64,000 bases of DNA from positions 7,378,001 to 7,442,000 of the forward strand of contig NZ_CP059572.1 in the NCBI RefSeq assembly GCF_019175365.1, in the 5' to 3' direction. This stretch comes from Actinomadura graeca. GTDB lineage: Bacteria > Actinomycetota > Actinomycetes > Streptosporangiales > Streptosporangiaceae. This document shows, piece by piece, positions 1 to 9,860 of this stretch (position 1 is its first letter; each line of letters opens with the position of its first letter). Made by a program: the position numbers and the translations under genes. The notes beneath the pieces are model-generated. The model was not told where the DNA came from. It saw only the letters and a list, made by a program, of their open reading frames with translations, and ran no database searches.

Positions 1-1086
1 GAGACGACGCTCACGCTGCCCGAGGCCGGGGTCAGCATCACGGGCGTGTACGGGACGGATCCGGCGCGGCTCCAGCGGGTGCTCCGCGGCGCCCGCCTGA
101 CCGCAACCTGGCCGAAAGACGCAACACAGCCCGAACAGCCCGCACAGCCCGAACAGCCCGCACAGCCCGAAGAGCCCGAACAGCCCGCACAACCCGGGCA
201 GCCCGCACAGCCCGAACAACCCGAACAGCAGAGCCGGCAGCACCAGCCGTCCCCGGGCGTGTCCCCGCCTCGGCCGGACGCCCGTCCAGGGGCGGGCCCG
301 GGTCCGACCACCGACCCGGACGAGCCGTCCATCAACCTGCCGTCCCTCATCGACCCCGATGACGCACCGGAGGTCCCCGACGGAATCGACGAGGAGGTGG
401 AAGGGGCGTGGGTCTCGGGCAGGGGCTTCGACACCTGCACGGCACCGGCGCTCGCGTCCATGAGGGCATGGCGGCCCTCGTTCAAGGTCACCAACATCTA
501 CATAGGCGGCGCGGCGCGCGGCTGCGCGCAACCCAACCTGACCAGGGGGTGGGTGAGGGAGGTGCGCCGCATGGGCTACCGCATCACGCCCACCTACGTC
601 GGCCTCCAGGCGCCTTGCGGCGAGCGCACACAGCGTTTCACCGCGGGGAACGCCGCGGTCGAGGGCGGCAGGGCCGCCGTGGACGCCGCACGCCGGGCCG
701 ACGCGCTCGGAATCCCGCGCCACCGGCCGATCTACTTCGACATGGAGGCCTACACCGCCAGGACCGGATCCTGCAGGAACGCGGTGCTGAGGTTCGTCGA
801 CGCGTGGGTCCGGGGGCTGCGAGCCGAGGACTACAAGCCGTGCCTGTACAGCAGCGTCCGCTCCGGCATCCGCGACGTGGGCCGGGCGGACGGGATCAGC
901 AAACCCGCCTGCATCTGGTTCGCCAACTGGGACGGCCGTGCCCGCATCTACGGCGACCCGCACCTGCCGGACTCCTTGTGGGCCCCGCACCGGCGGATCA
1001 AGCAGTACCGCGGCGGCCACAGGGAACGGCACGGCGGCGTGACGATCAACATCGACAGCAACATCGCCGACGGCCTCGTCTACTGA
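1..1086 (+). CDS. DUF1906 (Rv2525c-like) glycoside-hydrolase-like protein, 5' truncated
   Basis: The frame is open from base 1, so the true start lies outside the window; a GTG at 46 is only an internal candidate. After about 35 residues comes a Pro/Gln/Glu-rich linker made of QPEQPA-type repeats (about residues 42-75), then an acidic spacer. From about residue 137 a DUF1906 domain begins ([14 protein letters not shown]) with the typical YIGG and YFDMEAY segments and ends with [11 protein letters not shown]. The DUF1906 fold is a TIM barrel related to glycoside hydrolases and lysozyme-like proteins, usually exported and linked to the cell envelope. The repeat linker suggests an extracellular domain on a stalk. 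Substrate is unknown; the export signal cannot be seen because the 5' end is missing. Confidence 0.85.
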   Translation, partial: ETTLTLPEAGVSITGVYGTDPARLQRVLRGARLTATWPKDATQPEQPAQPEQPAQPEEPEQPAQPGQPAQPEQPEQQSRQHQPSPGVSPPRPDARPGAGPGPTTDPDEPSINLPSLIDPDDAPEVPDGIDEEVEGAWVSGRGFDTCTAPALASMRAWRPSFKVTNIYIGGAARGCAQPNLTRGWVREVRRMGYRITPTYVGLQAPCGERTQRFTAGNAAVEGGRAAVDAARRADALGIPRHRPIYFDMEAYTARTGSCRNAVLRFVDAWVRGLRAEDYKPCLYSSVRSGIRDVGRADGISKPACIWFANWDGRARIYGDPHLPDSLWAPHRRIKQYRGGHRERHGGVTINIDSNIADGLVY

Positions 1087-1274
1087 CCCGGCGACGTGCC
1101 TTAAGCTGGGGAATGCTCGGGGCGCCGGACGACCGCGCCCCGCGGCTGCATCGCGGCGCCGGAGTGCCGCGATGCGTCATCACCGGGGATCGCACTCGCC
1201 GCCGCCCGCCGCTCTGGCGGGGACCGGGGGCGCAATCACTGTCCCGCCGACCGCCAGCCGGATGGAGAATATTC

Positions 1275-2663
1275 ATGGCACGCCGTTCCGATGTGCTGGA
1301 CACGATCGTCAACCTCGCCAAGCGCCGGGGCCTGGTCTACCCGTCGAGCGAGATCTACGGCGGGCTCCGCGCCTCCTGGGACTACGGCCCGCTCGGAGTC
1401 GAGCTGAAGAACAACGTGAAGCGCCAGTGGTGGAAGTCCATGGTGCAGGGCCGCGACGACGTGGTCGGCCTCGACTCGTGCGTGATCCTCGCGCGGGAGG
1501 TCTGGGAGGCCAGCGGCCACGTCCAGGCGTTCGTCGACCCCCTGACCGAATGCCAGTCGTGTCACAAGCGCTTCCGGGCCGACCACCTGGAGGAGGCGTA
1601 CGAGGAGAAGCACGGCCGCCCGCCGGCGAACGGCCTCGCCGACATCTCCTGCCCCAACTGCGGTGTCAAGGGCTCCTTCACCGAGCCGAAGATGTTCAAC
1701 GGCCTGCTCAAGACCTACCTCGGCCCCGTCGAGGACGAGTCGGGCCTGGCCTACCTGCGCCCCGAGACGGCACAGGGCATCTTCATCAACTACCTGAACG
1801 TCCAGCAGTCCGCGCGCCGCAAGGTGCCGTTCGGCATCGGGCAGATCGGCAAGTCGTTCCGCAACGAGATCACGCCCGGCAACTTCATCTTCCGGACCCG
1901 CGAGTTCGAGCAGATGGAGATGGAGTTCTTCGTCAAGCCCGGCAGTGACGAGGAATGGCACCAGTACTGGATCGACGAGCGCCTCCAGTGGTACGTCGAC
2001 CTCGGCATCCGCAAGGAGAACCTGCGGCTGTACGAGCACCCCGCCGAGAAGCTGTCCCACTACTCCAAGCGCACCGTGGACGTGGAGTACCGCTTCGACT
2101 TCGTCGGCAGCGAATGGGGCGAGCTCGAGGGCGTCGCCAACCGCACCGACTACGACCTGTCGACCCACTCCAAGGCGTCCGGCACCGACCTGTCGTTCTT
2201 CGACCAGGAGTCGGGGGAGCGCTTCACCCCGTACGTGATCGAGCCCGCCGCCGGCGTCGACCGCTGCACCCTCACGTTCATGATGGACGCCTACGCCGAG
2301 GACGAGGCGCCCAACGCCAAGGGCAAGCTGGAGAAGCGCACCGTCATGCGGCTGGACCGCAGGCTCGCCCCCGTCAAGGTCGCGGTGCTGCCGCTGTCGC
2401 GCAACACCGACCTGTCCCCGAAGGCCCGCGACCTGGCCGCCCGGCTGCGCCGCAACTGGAACGTCGACTTCGACGACGCCGGGGCCATCGGCCGCCGCTA
2501 CCGCCGCCAGGACGAGATCGGCACGCCGTTCTGCGTCACCGTCGATTTCGACACCCTGGAGGACGACGCGGTGACCGTCCGCGAGCGCGACTCGATGAGC
2601 CAGGAGCGCATCTCGATCGGCCAGGTCGAGTCCTTCCTGGCCGCCCAGCTCGTCGGCTGCTGA
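1275..2663 (+). CDS. glyS: glycyl-tRNA synthetase (alpha2 type)
   Basis: Charges tRNA-Gly with glycine in the cytoplasm. The 462-aa product has the single-chain class II GlyRS architecture: an N-terminal catalytic core beginning [12 protein letters not shown], an internal CPNC element, motif 2 near residue 194 ([19 protein letters not shown]), motif 3 near residue 325 ([10 protein letters not shown]) and a C-terminal anticodon-binding domain from about residue 365 ([12 protein letters not shown]). The ATG at 1275 is preceded by GGAG about 8 nt upstream. The same frame stays open far upstream and a TAAGCT hexamer (1102-1107) suggests a leader of about 160 nt. I see no T-box core in that leader. 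A strong hairpin follows at 2681-2714. Confidence 0.97.
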   Translation: MARRSDVLDTIVNLAKRRGLVYPSSEIYGGLRASWDYGPLGVELKNNVKRQWWKSMVQGRDDVVGLDSCVILAREVWEASGHVQAFVDPLTECQSCHKRFRADHLEEAYEEKHGRPPANGLADISCPNCGVKGSFTEPKMFNGLLKTYLGPVEDESGLAYLRPETAQGIFINYLNVQQSARRKVPFGIGQIGKSFRNEITPGNFIFRTREFEQMEMEFFVKPGSDEEWHQYWIDERLQWYVDLGIRKENLRLYEHPAEKLSHYSKRTVDVEYRFDFVGSEWGELEGVANRTDYDLSTHSKASGTDLSFFDQESGERFTPYVIEPAAGVDRCTLTFMMDAYAEDEAPNAKGKLEKRTVMRLDRRLAPVKVAVLPLSRNTDLSPKARDLAARLRRNWNVDFDDAGAIGRRYRRQDEIGTPFCVTVDFDTLEDDAVTVRERDSMSQERISIGQVESFLAAQLVGC

Positions 2664-2680
2664 CCGCACCACGCACACCC

Positions 2681-2714
2681 AAGGCGGGCCGCCCCTGAGG
2701 GGACGGCCCGCCTT
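2681..2714 (+). terminator. Rho-independent-like terminator after glyS
   Basis: A 15-bp stem with one C-A mismatch (AAGGCGGGCCGCCCC against GGGACGGCCCGCCTT) closes a TGAG loop, 17 nt after the glyS stop. There is no T run, which is usual for high-GC actinomycetes. Confidence 0.8.
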
Positions 2715-2919
2715 CCGTCTACGAGACCCCTGTCCACGAAACTCTCGCCTACGAGACCCGGCCGACGGACGGGACGTCCCCGGCACCGGGCCAGGCGCCG
2801 ACACGCCACAGACTGGGCTAGGTTGGCCGAACAGGCACCCTCGCCTGCCAGGCGGGTGCACGCAGAAGCGACGACCACCGACAGCGACGACCACCGACCG
2901 GTCGACGGGAGGGCTCCGC

Positions 2920-3495
2920 GTGTCCGGCAAGCACGACCGAGGCCGCCCCCCGACGCCCACCCGGCGCCTGACCCGGCTGCTGGTCGCCGCACTCGGATTG
3001 ACCGCCTACCTAGCAGCACCCACGCCCGCCCTAACGCCCCCCACTGCGTTCACAGCCGCGCCCGCTGCCGCGTCCACCAACGCCCCCGCCGCTTCGCCTG
3101 CCGCGGCGCCCGCCGCTGTGTCCAAGGCTGCGCCCGCCGCTGCGGCGCCCGCCAACGCGTCTGCCGCTGCGTCTGCTGGCGCGAGCGTTCCGGTGTCGGC
3201 GGGCGTGGGGGTCGGCGTGCGGGGCGGGACGGCCCAGAACGCGTCGTCCGGGAGCCGGGGGTCCACTCCCCGCCTCGACACCCGCGATCACACCGCCGCC
3301 GTCCTGGCCGCCGCGGCACGCCACATCGCTGGGGCACCCGCACAGATCCCGTACGCGACGCCGCCGGAGCCCGGTGGCCCCGCCGCGCCGCAGTTCCTCC
3401 GAATCGCCCGCCCGGTCGCCGCCCCCATACCGCCTGCCCTCGCGCCCCGGGGTGTGCCGCGCGGGCGCGCCCCGCCCCTTTCCACGCGGATCTGA
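2920..3495 (+). CDS. putative secreted Ala/Pro-rich protein
   Basis: A 191-aa open frame starts at GTG 2920 with GGGAGG about 8 nt upstream. It has a basic N-terminus (HDRGRPPTPTRRLTRL) and then a hydrophobic stretch (LLVAALGLTAYLAAPTPAL, about residues 20-38) that reads as a signal peptide. Next is a low-complexity Ala/Pro/Ser region to about residue 90. The last 100 residues are Pro- and Ala-rich with no domain I recognise. It lies just upstream of secDF, separated by 66 nt. Reality of the gene rests on the ribosome site and signal-like N-terminus; composition alone would also fit a spurious frame. No function assigned. Confidence 0.5.
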   Translation: MSGKHDRGRPPTPTRRLTRLLVAALGLTAYLAAPTPALTPPTAFTAAPAAASTNAPAASPAAAPAAVSKAAPAAAAPANASAAASAGASVPVSAGVGVGVRGGTAQNASSGSRGSTPRLDTRDHTAAVLAAAARHIAGAPAQIPYATPPEPGGPAAPQFLRIARPVAAPIPPALAPRGVPRGRAPPLSTRI

Positions 3496-3561
3496 CGTTC
3501 CTGTCCGCGGTGCCGCACTGCCCTGAGGCGGCGGCGCCGGATTTCCGTGTGGAGGTTCCCC

Positions 3562-5850
3562 TTGTCTCGCGCCACCGTGGTGCGGGCGGTACTGGCGTTC
3601 GCCGTGCTCGCCGCATCGCTGTACTTCGCCCTGTCCGAACCCGCCCGCCTCGGCCTTGACCTGCGCGGCGGCACCCAGATCGTCCTTGAGACCCAGGACT
3701 CGCCCGCAGTGAAGGCCGGACGGGAGTCCACGGACCGGGCGCGCGAGGTGCTGCGCCACCGGGTCGACGCGCTGGGCGTCGCCGAGGCGTCGATCACCCG
3801 GTCCGGGGATCGCCGGCTGATCGTCGAGCTGCCCGACGTCCAGGATCCCGCCCGGGCCGCCGCGCTGCTCGGCAAGACCGCCCAGCTCACCGCCCACCCC
3901 GTCAGACCTCCCGGGAGCGCCCCCGGCGGCGCCTCCGCGGACAGGACGATCCCGGACGAGTCAGGCCGCCCCCTCACGATCGGCCCCGCCGCTCTTACCG
4001 GGGACGGCATCGGCTCGGCGTCCGCCTCCTACGATCCTCAGGGGCTCGGCGGCTGGACCGTCGACATCCGCTTCAGGGGCGACGGCGGCGCGATCTGGGA
4101 GCGGCTCACCGCCAAGGCCGCGTGCGCCGCCGGGGACGAGCGGCGTATCGCGATCGTCCTGGACGGCAAGGTGATCTCCTCACCGCAGGTCACCACCGGC
4201 GTGGCCTGCGGGGTCGGCATCACGGGCGGATCCACGCAGATCACCGGGGACTTCGGTCCCAAGGAGGCCAAGGACCTCGCCGCGCTGGTGGAGGGCGGCT
4301 CCCTGCCGGTGCCGGTGAAGCTCATCGAGCAGCGGGTGGTGGGGCCGACGCTCGGCGAGGCCGCGATCGAGGCGAGCGCGCGTGCCGCCGTCATCGGCGT
4401 GCTGCTGACCGGCCTGTTCATCGTCGCCGTGTACCGGCTGGCGGGGCTCCTGGCCACCGTGGCGCTCGCCGGGTACGCCCTCATCTCCTACGGCGCGCTC
4501 GTCGCGGTCGGCGCGACGCTGACCCTGCCCGGCCTCGCCGGGTTCGTGCTGGCGGTCGGGATGGCGATCGACGCGAACGTGCTGGCCTTCGAGCGCGCCA
4601 GGGAGGAGCGCGCCGCGGCGCCGGGACGGGGCCCGAGGGCGGCGCTGGCCGCCGGGTTCACGAAGGCGTGGTCGGCCGTCGCGGACTCCGCCGTCACGAC
4701 GCTGCTGGCGGGCGGGCTGCTGTTCTTCCTGGCGTCCGGCCCGGTCAGGGGCTTCGGCGTCACTCTGACGATCGGCGTCCTCGGCTCGCTCGTCTCGGCG
4801 ATGCTGATCAGCCGTGTCCTCACCGACACCGCCCTCGCGCGCCTGCCCCGGCTGGGCCGGTCGAGGGCGGGCGGGCTCGGGACGCCCGGCCGGATCCGAC
4901 GGTGGCTGGAGGAACACGAACCCGACCTGATGAGGCGGCGCCGGCTGTGGCTCGGCGTCTCGGCCCTCGCGGTCGTCCTCGCGGTGGCGGGCATCGCCTC
5001 CCGCGGCCTCGACTACGGCGTGGAGTTCACCGGCGGGCGGCTCGTCGAGTACTCCACGGCCCGCCCCGTGGACATCGACACCGCCCGCTCCGCCGTCGCC
5101 GGTGCCGGGTTCCCGCGTGCCGTCGTCCAGGCGTCGGGGGAGAACGGCATCTCCGTCCGGACGTCCGCCATCGGCGACGCCGAGGCGAGGCGCGTCCAGG
5201 ACGCGCTCGCGGCGAAGGGCGGCGGCGCGGTGAAGCAGCGCGACGAGCTGATCGGCCCGAGCCTCGGCGGTGAGCTGCGCACCAAGGCGATGGTCGCGCT
5301 CGGCGTGGCCCTCGCCGTGCAGCTCGCCTACCTCACGATCAGGTTCCGCTGGACGTTCGGCGCCGGCGCCGTCCTCGCCATGCTCCACGACGTCCTCGTG
5401 GTCACCGGGGTCTTCGCGTGGCTGGACAAGCCGATCGACGGGGTGTTCCTCGCGGCGCTGCTCACCGTCATCGGTTACTCGGTGAACGACTCGGTCGTGG
5501 TCTTCGACCGGATCCGGGAATTGCGGCGCGCGCGGCCCCGGACGCCGTTCGCGCGCGTCGCAAACTTGGGCGCGTTGCAGACCGTCCCCCGTACCGTCAA
5601 CACCGGGATGGGCGCCGTGTTCATCCTCGCGGCGCTGGCGGTGCTCGGCGGTGACTCCCTCACCGACTTCGCCATCGCCCTCCTGGTCGGCATCGGCGTC
5701 GGGACGTACTCCAGCGTCTTCACCGCGACACCGCTGGCGATCGTCTTCGAGCGGTTCTCCCCGGCCCCGCCGCCTGACGCGCCACCGGTCCCGGAACCGA
5801 CGCGGCGACGCGCAGGCCGCGCGCCGGGAGACTCCGGCGCCGTCGTCTGA
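3562..5850 (+). CDS. secDF: protein translocase subunit SecDF (fused)
   Basis: Membrane component that uses the proton gradient to assist SecYEG-dependent export. The 762-aa chain contains a SecD half (LGLDLRGGTQI near residue 30, a short periplasmic region, then five membrane segments from about residue 275) and a SecF half from about residue 457 (DYGVEFTGGRLVEY near 482, VNDSVVVFDRIRE near 640). Both halves carry the conserved polar residues of TM4. I prefer TTG 3562 because GGAGG sits 6 nt upstream; the GTG at 3547 overlaps that ribosome site. Many actinomycetes keep separate secD and secF beside yajC, so this could be a second, fused copy. Its periplasmic P1 domain looks short. Confidence 0.93.
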   Translation: MSRATVVRAVLAFAVLAASLYFALSEPARLGLDLRGGTQIVLETQDSPAVKAGRESTDRAREVLRHRVDALGVAEASITRSGDRRLIVELPDVQDPARAAALLGKTAQLTAHPVRPPGSAPGGASADRTIPDESGRPLTIGPAALTGDGIGSASASYDPQGLGGWTVDIRFRGDGGAIWERLTAKAACAAGDERRIAIVLDGKVISSPQVTTGVACGVGITGGSTQITGDFGPKEAKDLAALVEGGSLPVPVKLIEQRVVGPTLGEAAIEASARAAVIGVLLTGLFIVAVYRLAGLLATVALAGYALISYGALVAVGATLTLPGLAGFVLAVGMAIDANVLAFERAREERAAAPGRGPRAALAAGFTKAWSAVADSAVTTLLAGGLLFFLASGPVRGFGVTLTIGVLGSLVSAMLISRVLTDTALARLPRLGRSRAGGLGTPGRIRRWLEEHEPDLMRRRRLWLGVSALAVVLAVAGIASRGLDYGVEFTGGRLVEYSTARPVDIDTARSAVAGAGFPRAVVQASGENGISVRTSAIGDAEARRVQDALAAKGGGAVKQRDELIGPSLGGELRTKAMVALGVALAVQLAYLTIRFRWTFGAGAVLAMLHDVLVVTGVFAWLDKPIDGVFLAALLTVIGYSVNDSVVVFDRIRELRRARPRTPFARVANLGALQTVPRTVNTGMGAVFILAALAVLGGDSLTDFAIALLVGIGVGTYSSVFTATPLAIVFERFSPAPPPDAPPVPEPTRRRAGRAPGDSGAVV

Positions 5851-5854
5851 CGGC

Positions 5855-5914
5855 CCCCGCTGACACCGGTCCCGGCAAGAGGGGCCCGGCAAGAGGGGCC
5901 CGGTGTCAGCGGGG
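5855..5914. terminator. long bidirectional hairpin between convergent genes
   Basis: A perfect 15-bp stem (CCCCGCTGACACCGG at 5855-5869 pairing with 5900-5914) encloses a 30-nt loop holding two copies of CCCGGCAAGAGGGG. It starts 4 nt after the secDF stop and covers the last codons of the opposing gene, so it can end transcription from both sides. Confidence 0.75.
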
Positions 5915-7375
5915 CAGGATCGACCGTCTCATCGGAGCCCTCACGCTCTCGGCGAGGCAGGCGATCTTCCGGTGGCCGTCGTCCCAGTCGTCCTTGAGCG
6001 GATAGACGAAGGAGTAGTCCTCCGGGCCCCTCCGCCCCTTGAAGATCGTCTTCCTGCTCTTTGCGCATGCGATGCCGGCCTTCCTTTCGACCGCCTTGCG
6101 CCCGGGGAACGGCTCGGCGGGCAGGACGTGGACGGCGAAGATCTGCACCCAGTGCGGCGTGGTGCAGGCGACCCTGCGCTGGACCGAGGACGCGTTGTTC
6201 CACTTCCCGAAGCAGTCGCCGGGAACTAGCTCCGCGAGGGTGCGGGTGCTGCCGTCGACCGTCGCGGACAACGGCGTCGTGAGCATGCCGGGACCGGTGT
6301 AGCGCAGGATGCACAGGACCTCCCGGTCCCCGTCGCGCCACGCCCGCTTGTCCGGCTGGAGCGAGTACAGCTCCAGGTCGTCGGAGTGGCGGCTCTTCCG
6401 CACCCACGTCAGCCGCTTGTGGCAGGCGTCGGTCGCCTGACGGAGGGTCTCCCGCTCGCCGGGGTACGGACCGTCCACGAGCCGGGTCTTGGCGGCGACC
6501 TCACCGTCGTGGGGGCGGCGGCACGGCAGCGCCGTGACGAGGCGGTCACCGGTGCTCCCGCTGAATCCGGTGAAGCAGTCGCCGACCCGCAGCGTCGCAA
6601 TGAACACCTTGCCGCTGCCGCGGATGTGACCGGCGTCGTCGCGGTCCGGCGAGAACAGCGAGCCGATGGCCAGGACCACGGCGAGCGACCAGGCCACGAG
6701 CCACAGGGCGGATGCGGCGAGGCCGCCCACCGCCATCCCCTTGCCCGCCTCCCCGCGCCGCGCGATCTGCACGAGCGCCGCGACGCCGAACCCGACCGCG
6801 AACGGCACGAGCCCGGTGAGCCCCGTGACCAGCGTGACGATCGCGAGCCTGTTCTTCCGCGGCAGGAGGTCCGGCGGAGGCCCGTCAAACGGTGAGGACG
6901 GCACCGGCGGACGCGACGCCGCCTCCCCGCCGGGACGACCCCGCGGCGTGAGCGGCGGCGCCGCCATGGACGGTGGCGTCGCCAAAGGAAGGTGCGCGGC
7001 CGGAGGCGATGACGCCCCGCCGTAGGATGACGCGGCCATGGGCGGCGGCGTCGCCAGGGGAGTAGGCGCTTCCAGGGAAGGCGGTGTCATTGGAGGAGTA
7101 GGCGCTGCCAAAGGAGGAGGCGTCGCGAAGGGAGTAGGCGCTGCCAGGGGAGGTGCCGCCGGAGGAGAAGGCGTCGCCGGAGGAGAAGGCGTGGCAGGGG
7201 GAGAAGACGCTGCAGGGGGAGAAGACGCTGCCGGGGGAGGGGGCGTCGGCGGGGGAGGGGGCTCGGCCATGGAGGCTGACCCGGCCGTGGGCGGGAGCGG
7301 GTGCGGGAGCGGGAGGGCCCAGCCCGGTGCGGGCTCGGGCTTCTCCAGGGGCTTCTCCGGGGGGTCGTCGTCCAC
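5906..7375 (-). CDS. Pro-rich DUF4190/septum-formation-like membrane protein
   Basis: About 489 aa. The first 165 residues are a Pro/Ala-rich repetitive region (APTPxATPPP-type units). Two membrane helices follow at about 178-205 and 213-240, in the arrangement of DUF4190 proteins. The exterior part has two copies of a domain beginning with a GDCF motif (LRVGDCFTGFSG near residue 264; LVPGDCFGKWNN near residue 387), each with further Cys, like the Septum_form family. The protein is probably membrane-anchored with a disordered cytoplasmic N-terminus. GTG 7375 is chosen because GAAGG lies about 10 nt upstream; GTG 7423 would add 16 residues but has no visible ribosome site. A role in division or envelope is inferred only from the family name. 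Confidence 0.8.
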   Translation of the reverse strand: MDDDPPEKPLEKPEPAPGWALPLPHPLPPTAGSASMAEPPPPPTPPPPAASSPPAASSPPATPSPPATPSPPAAPPLAAPTPFATPPPLAAPTPPMTPPSLEAPTPLATPPPMAASSYGGASSPPAAHLPLATPPSMAAPPLTPRGRPGGEAASRPPVPSSPFDGPPPDLLPRKNRLAIVTLVTGLTGLVPFAVGFGVAALVQIARRGEAGKGMAVGGLAASALWLVAWSLAVVLAIGSLFSPDRDDAGHIRGSGKVFIATLRVGDCFTGFSGSTGDRLVTALPCRRPHDGEVAAKTRLVDGPYPGERETLRQATDACHKRLTWVRKSRHSDDLELYSLQPDKRAWRDGDREVLCILRYTGPGMLTTPLSATVDGSTRTLAELVPGDCFGKWNNASSVQRRVACTTPHWVQIFAVHVLPAEPFPGRKAVERKAGIACAKSRKTIFKGRRGPEDYSFVYPLKDDWDDGHRKIACLAESVRAPMRRSILPR

Positions 7376-7613
7376 TGTGCTGGTGCCTTCAGGTACGGAT
7401 TGGCGGGGGGAGGAGCGGCGCACTCAGGCGCCTGCCGTTGTGAGCGGACAGGTGGCAGGGTGGTGTGCTCACCCCGGGGACGCTATTGAGGGCCCCCGAC
7501 AAAAGCCGCAAGATACGCAAAGTTCGTAGTCAAGTTGTGATCATGGGAACGTGACAGTTCTGCCCCGTGACTGCCCGGTTCCCCACGGCCCGGCCTGACG
7601 GCTCTGCCGGGCT

Positions 7614-7639
7614 CCGTGGCCGGGACGCCCCGGCCACGG
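7614..7639 (-). terminator. hairpin terminator after the GH15 gene
   Basis: Perfect 11-bp stem (CCGTGGCCGGG / CCCGGCCACGG) with a 4-nt loop, 31 nt beyond the stop of the minus-strand GH15 gene. Confidence 0.65.
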
Positions 7640-7669
7640 GACCTTCGCCGCGTCCTCGCGGTCGCGGGT

Positions 7670-9556
7670 TCAGGCCAGCGGCGGCTGGTCCTCGTCGCTT
7701 TCCGCCATGATCACCTGCATGACCGCGTTGATCAGTGCCAGGTGCGTGAACGCCTGCGGGAAGTTGCCGAGGTGCCGGCCGGTGTGCGGGTCGATCTCCT
7801 CGGCGTACAGCTGCAGCGGGCTCGCGTACGACAGCAGCTTCTCGCACAGCGCCCGCGCCCGCTCCAGCTCACCGATCATCACCAGGGTGCTGACCAGCCA
7901 GAACGAGCAGATCGTGAAGGTGCCCTCCTCCGACTCGAACCCGTCGTCGGTCTCCGTCGCCCGGTAGCGCAGGACGAGGTCGTCCTCCGACAGCTCGTCG
8001 GCGATGGCGAGAACGGTCTCGCGCACCCGCTTGTCGTCGGCGGGCAGGAAGCCGAGCATCGGGATCAGCAGAGCCGACGCGTCCAGGGCCGTCGCGCCGT
8101 AGTGCGCGGTGAACACGCCCCGCTCGTCGAGGGCGTTCGCCATCACGTCCGCGTGGATCTCGTCCGCCGCGGCCTGCCAGCGCAGCGCCCGCTCCTGGTC
8201 GCCGCGGACCCGGGCGAGACGCGCGCCGCGGTCGGCCGCCACCCAGCAGAAGATCTTGGACGAGGTGAAGTGCTGCGGCTCCCCGCGCACCTCCCACATG
8301 CCGCAGTCGGGCGTCCGCCAGTTGGCGAGGGCGTCCTCGACCTGCTTGACGACGATCTTCCAGAGCCGGTCGTCGAGCCGGTCCCGCTTGCGCACGAACA
8401 GGTAGATGGACCCGATGATCGCGCCCCACACGTCGTGCTGGGCCTGCATGTACGCCTCGTTGCCGATGCGCACCGGGCGGGCGTTGTCGTAGCCGGACAA
8501 GTGCTCCAGCGTGGACTCGGGCAGCTCCTCCCGCCCGTCCAGCCCGTACATGATCTGCAGTTTTCCCTCGGCGGCCTCGGCCACGTCGGTGATGAAGTAG
8601 AAGAAGTCGTTGGCCTCCCAGTCGTATCCGAGGGTGTAGAAGGCCCACAGCGCCATCGTGGAGTCGCGGATCCAGGTGTAGCGGTAGTCCCAGTTCCGGT
8701 CGCCGCCCGGCGTCTCCGGCAGTGACGTCGTCGCCGCGGCCGCCACCGCCCCCGACGGCGCGAACGTCAGACCCTTCAGGGTCAGGGCGCTGCGCTGCAG
8801 GTGGCTGCGCCACGGGTGGTCGGGGAACCGGCCGCGGTCCAGCCAGTGCTGCCAGTGGTGGACGGTCCAGACGAGCCGTTCCTGCGCCTCCTCGTAGCTG
8901 GACGGCGCCTGGTGCTCGCTCCACGACAGCGCGACGAACCGCGCCTCGCCCTGCTTCAGCAGCGTCCTGGACGTGGCGAGCGACCCCTCGAACCCGACGT
9001 TCATGTCGGTGGTGAGGCGCAGCCCGATGCCGTTCCCGCGCGCGACGGCCTCGTGGTAGCCGGCGCCGGTGTGCTCCCACCGCGCGGGCGTCTGGCCGTA
9101 GTCGAACACCGGCATGCAGTCGAGCCTGACCTGGACCTGCCCGTTCACGCACCGGACCATCCGCAGCAGGACGTGGTCGGCGTCATAGTCCGTCGGCGCC
9201 CTGCGATGGGTGTGGGACCGTTCGGTCTCGTGGTGCCAGGGCCCCATGAGCAGGGCGTCGGTCACGACGAGCCAGCCGCCGTGCACCCACCACGTGGTCT
9301 CCATCACCATCGTCCCGGGGATGTAGCGCTGCGCCGCGGGCACCTCCACGCCCGCCGGGCCGACCCTGAAGTACCCGGCGTCCCGGTCCAGGATCGAGCC
9401 GAACACACTGGGCGAGTCCATCCGCGGCAGGCACATCCACTCGATGTTGCCGCTGGGGGCGACCAGCGCGGTCGTCTCGCAGTCGGACAGGAACCCGAAA
9501 TCGGCGATGGGGGCGAACGGATCTCCCGCCCGGCCGCCGGCGACCTTCGGCCTCAC
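7670..9556 (-). CDS. glycoside hydrolase family 15 protein (trehalase/glucoamylase-like)
   Basis: A 628-aa cytoplasmic GH15 enzyme, an inverting exo-acting alpha-glucosidase family that in mycobacteria includes a trehalase. It has an N-terminal beta domain (IADFGFLSDCETTALV) and an (alpha/alpha)6 barrel with WDYRYTWIRDS near residue 289, WEVRGEPQHFTSSK near 422 (general acid region) and ESEEGTFTICSFW near 543 (general base region). The end carries the usual LGNFPQAFTHLALI segment. GTG 9556 is preceded by GGAGGTGA 7 nt upstream, which rules out the upstream ATGs at 9580 and 9577 that overlap the ribosome site. It is divergent from ppdK. Trehalose as substrate is an inference from family relatives. 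Confidence 0.92.
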   Translation of the reverse strand: MRPKVAGGRAGDPFAPIADFGFLSDCETTALVAPSGNIEWMCLPRMDSPSVFGSILDRDAGYFRVGPAGVEVPAAQRYIPGTMVMETTWWVHGGWLVVTDALLMGPWHHETERSHTHRRAPTDYDADHVLLRMVRCVNGQVQVRLDCMPVFDYGQTPARWEHTGAGYHEAVARGNGIGLRLTTDMNVGFEGSLATSRTLLKQGEARFVALSWSEHQAPSSYEEAQERLVWTVHHWQHWLDRGRFPDHPWRSHLQRSALTLKGLTFAPSGAVAAAATTSLPETPGGDRNWDYRYTWIRDSTMALWAFYTLGYDWEANDFFYFITDVAEAAEGKLQIMYGLDGREELPESTLEHLSGYDNARPVRIGNEAYMQAQHDVWGAIIGSIYLFVRKRDRLDDRLWKIVVKQVEDALANWRTPDCGMWEVRGEPQHFTSSKIFCWVAADRGARLARVRGDQERALRWQAAADEIHADVMANALDERGVFTAHYGATALDASALLIPMLGFLPADDKRVRETVLAIADELSEDDLVLRYRATETDDGFESEEGTFTICSFWLVSTLVMIGELERARALCEKLLSYASPLQLYAEEIDPHTGRHLGNFPQAFTHLALINAVMQVIMAESDEDQPPLA

Positions 9557-9860
9557 AACCTCACCTCCCTGAACCATCATTCCCTCTCTCGCTCGGTGGG
9601 TACGTCATGGCGGGCGGAGTGTCCTCCGCCCCTCCGGCGCGACGGGGACGCCGGACTGGATTAGACCACTATCCCGGCTCTGAGCTGGGCAGACGCTCTG
9701 ATGGCGACCGGGCGCCGAGCAATACTCGGCGGCGCGGGTACAGTCCGGGCAAACAGGGCAGCGAACCCGCCGCCGCCTGGGAAAACGCGACGCCGCGCGT
9801 TCCCGGCCGCGCGGGTCCGGCACTGCCGCTGGGTGGAACCGGAGCGAGAAGGAGCTCCCC
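9557..9860. other. divergent intergenic region between GH15 gene and ppdK
   Basis: About 300 bp that must contain both promoters. I see no gene, repeat or clear operator. The only start-linked signals are the two ribosome sites. Confidence 0.6.

Noticed and set aside
1087..1274. T-box riboswitch in the glyS leader
   Set aside because: No recognisable T-box core or specifier-loop layout could be traced; the leader has only a possible -10 box at its far end.
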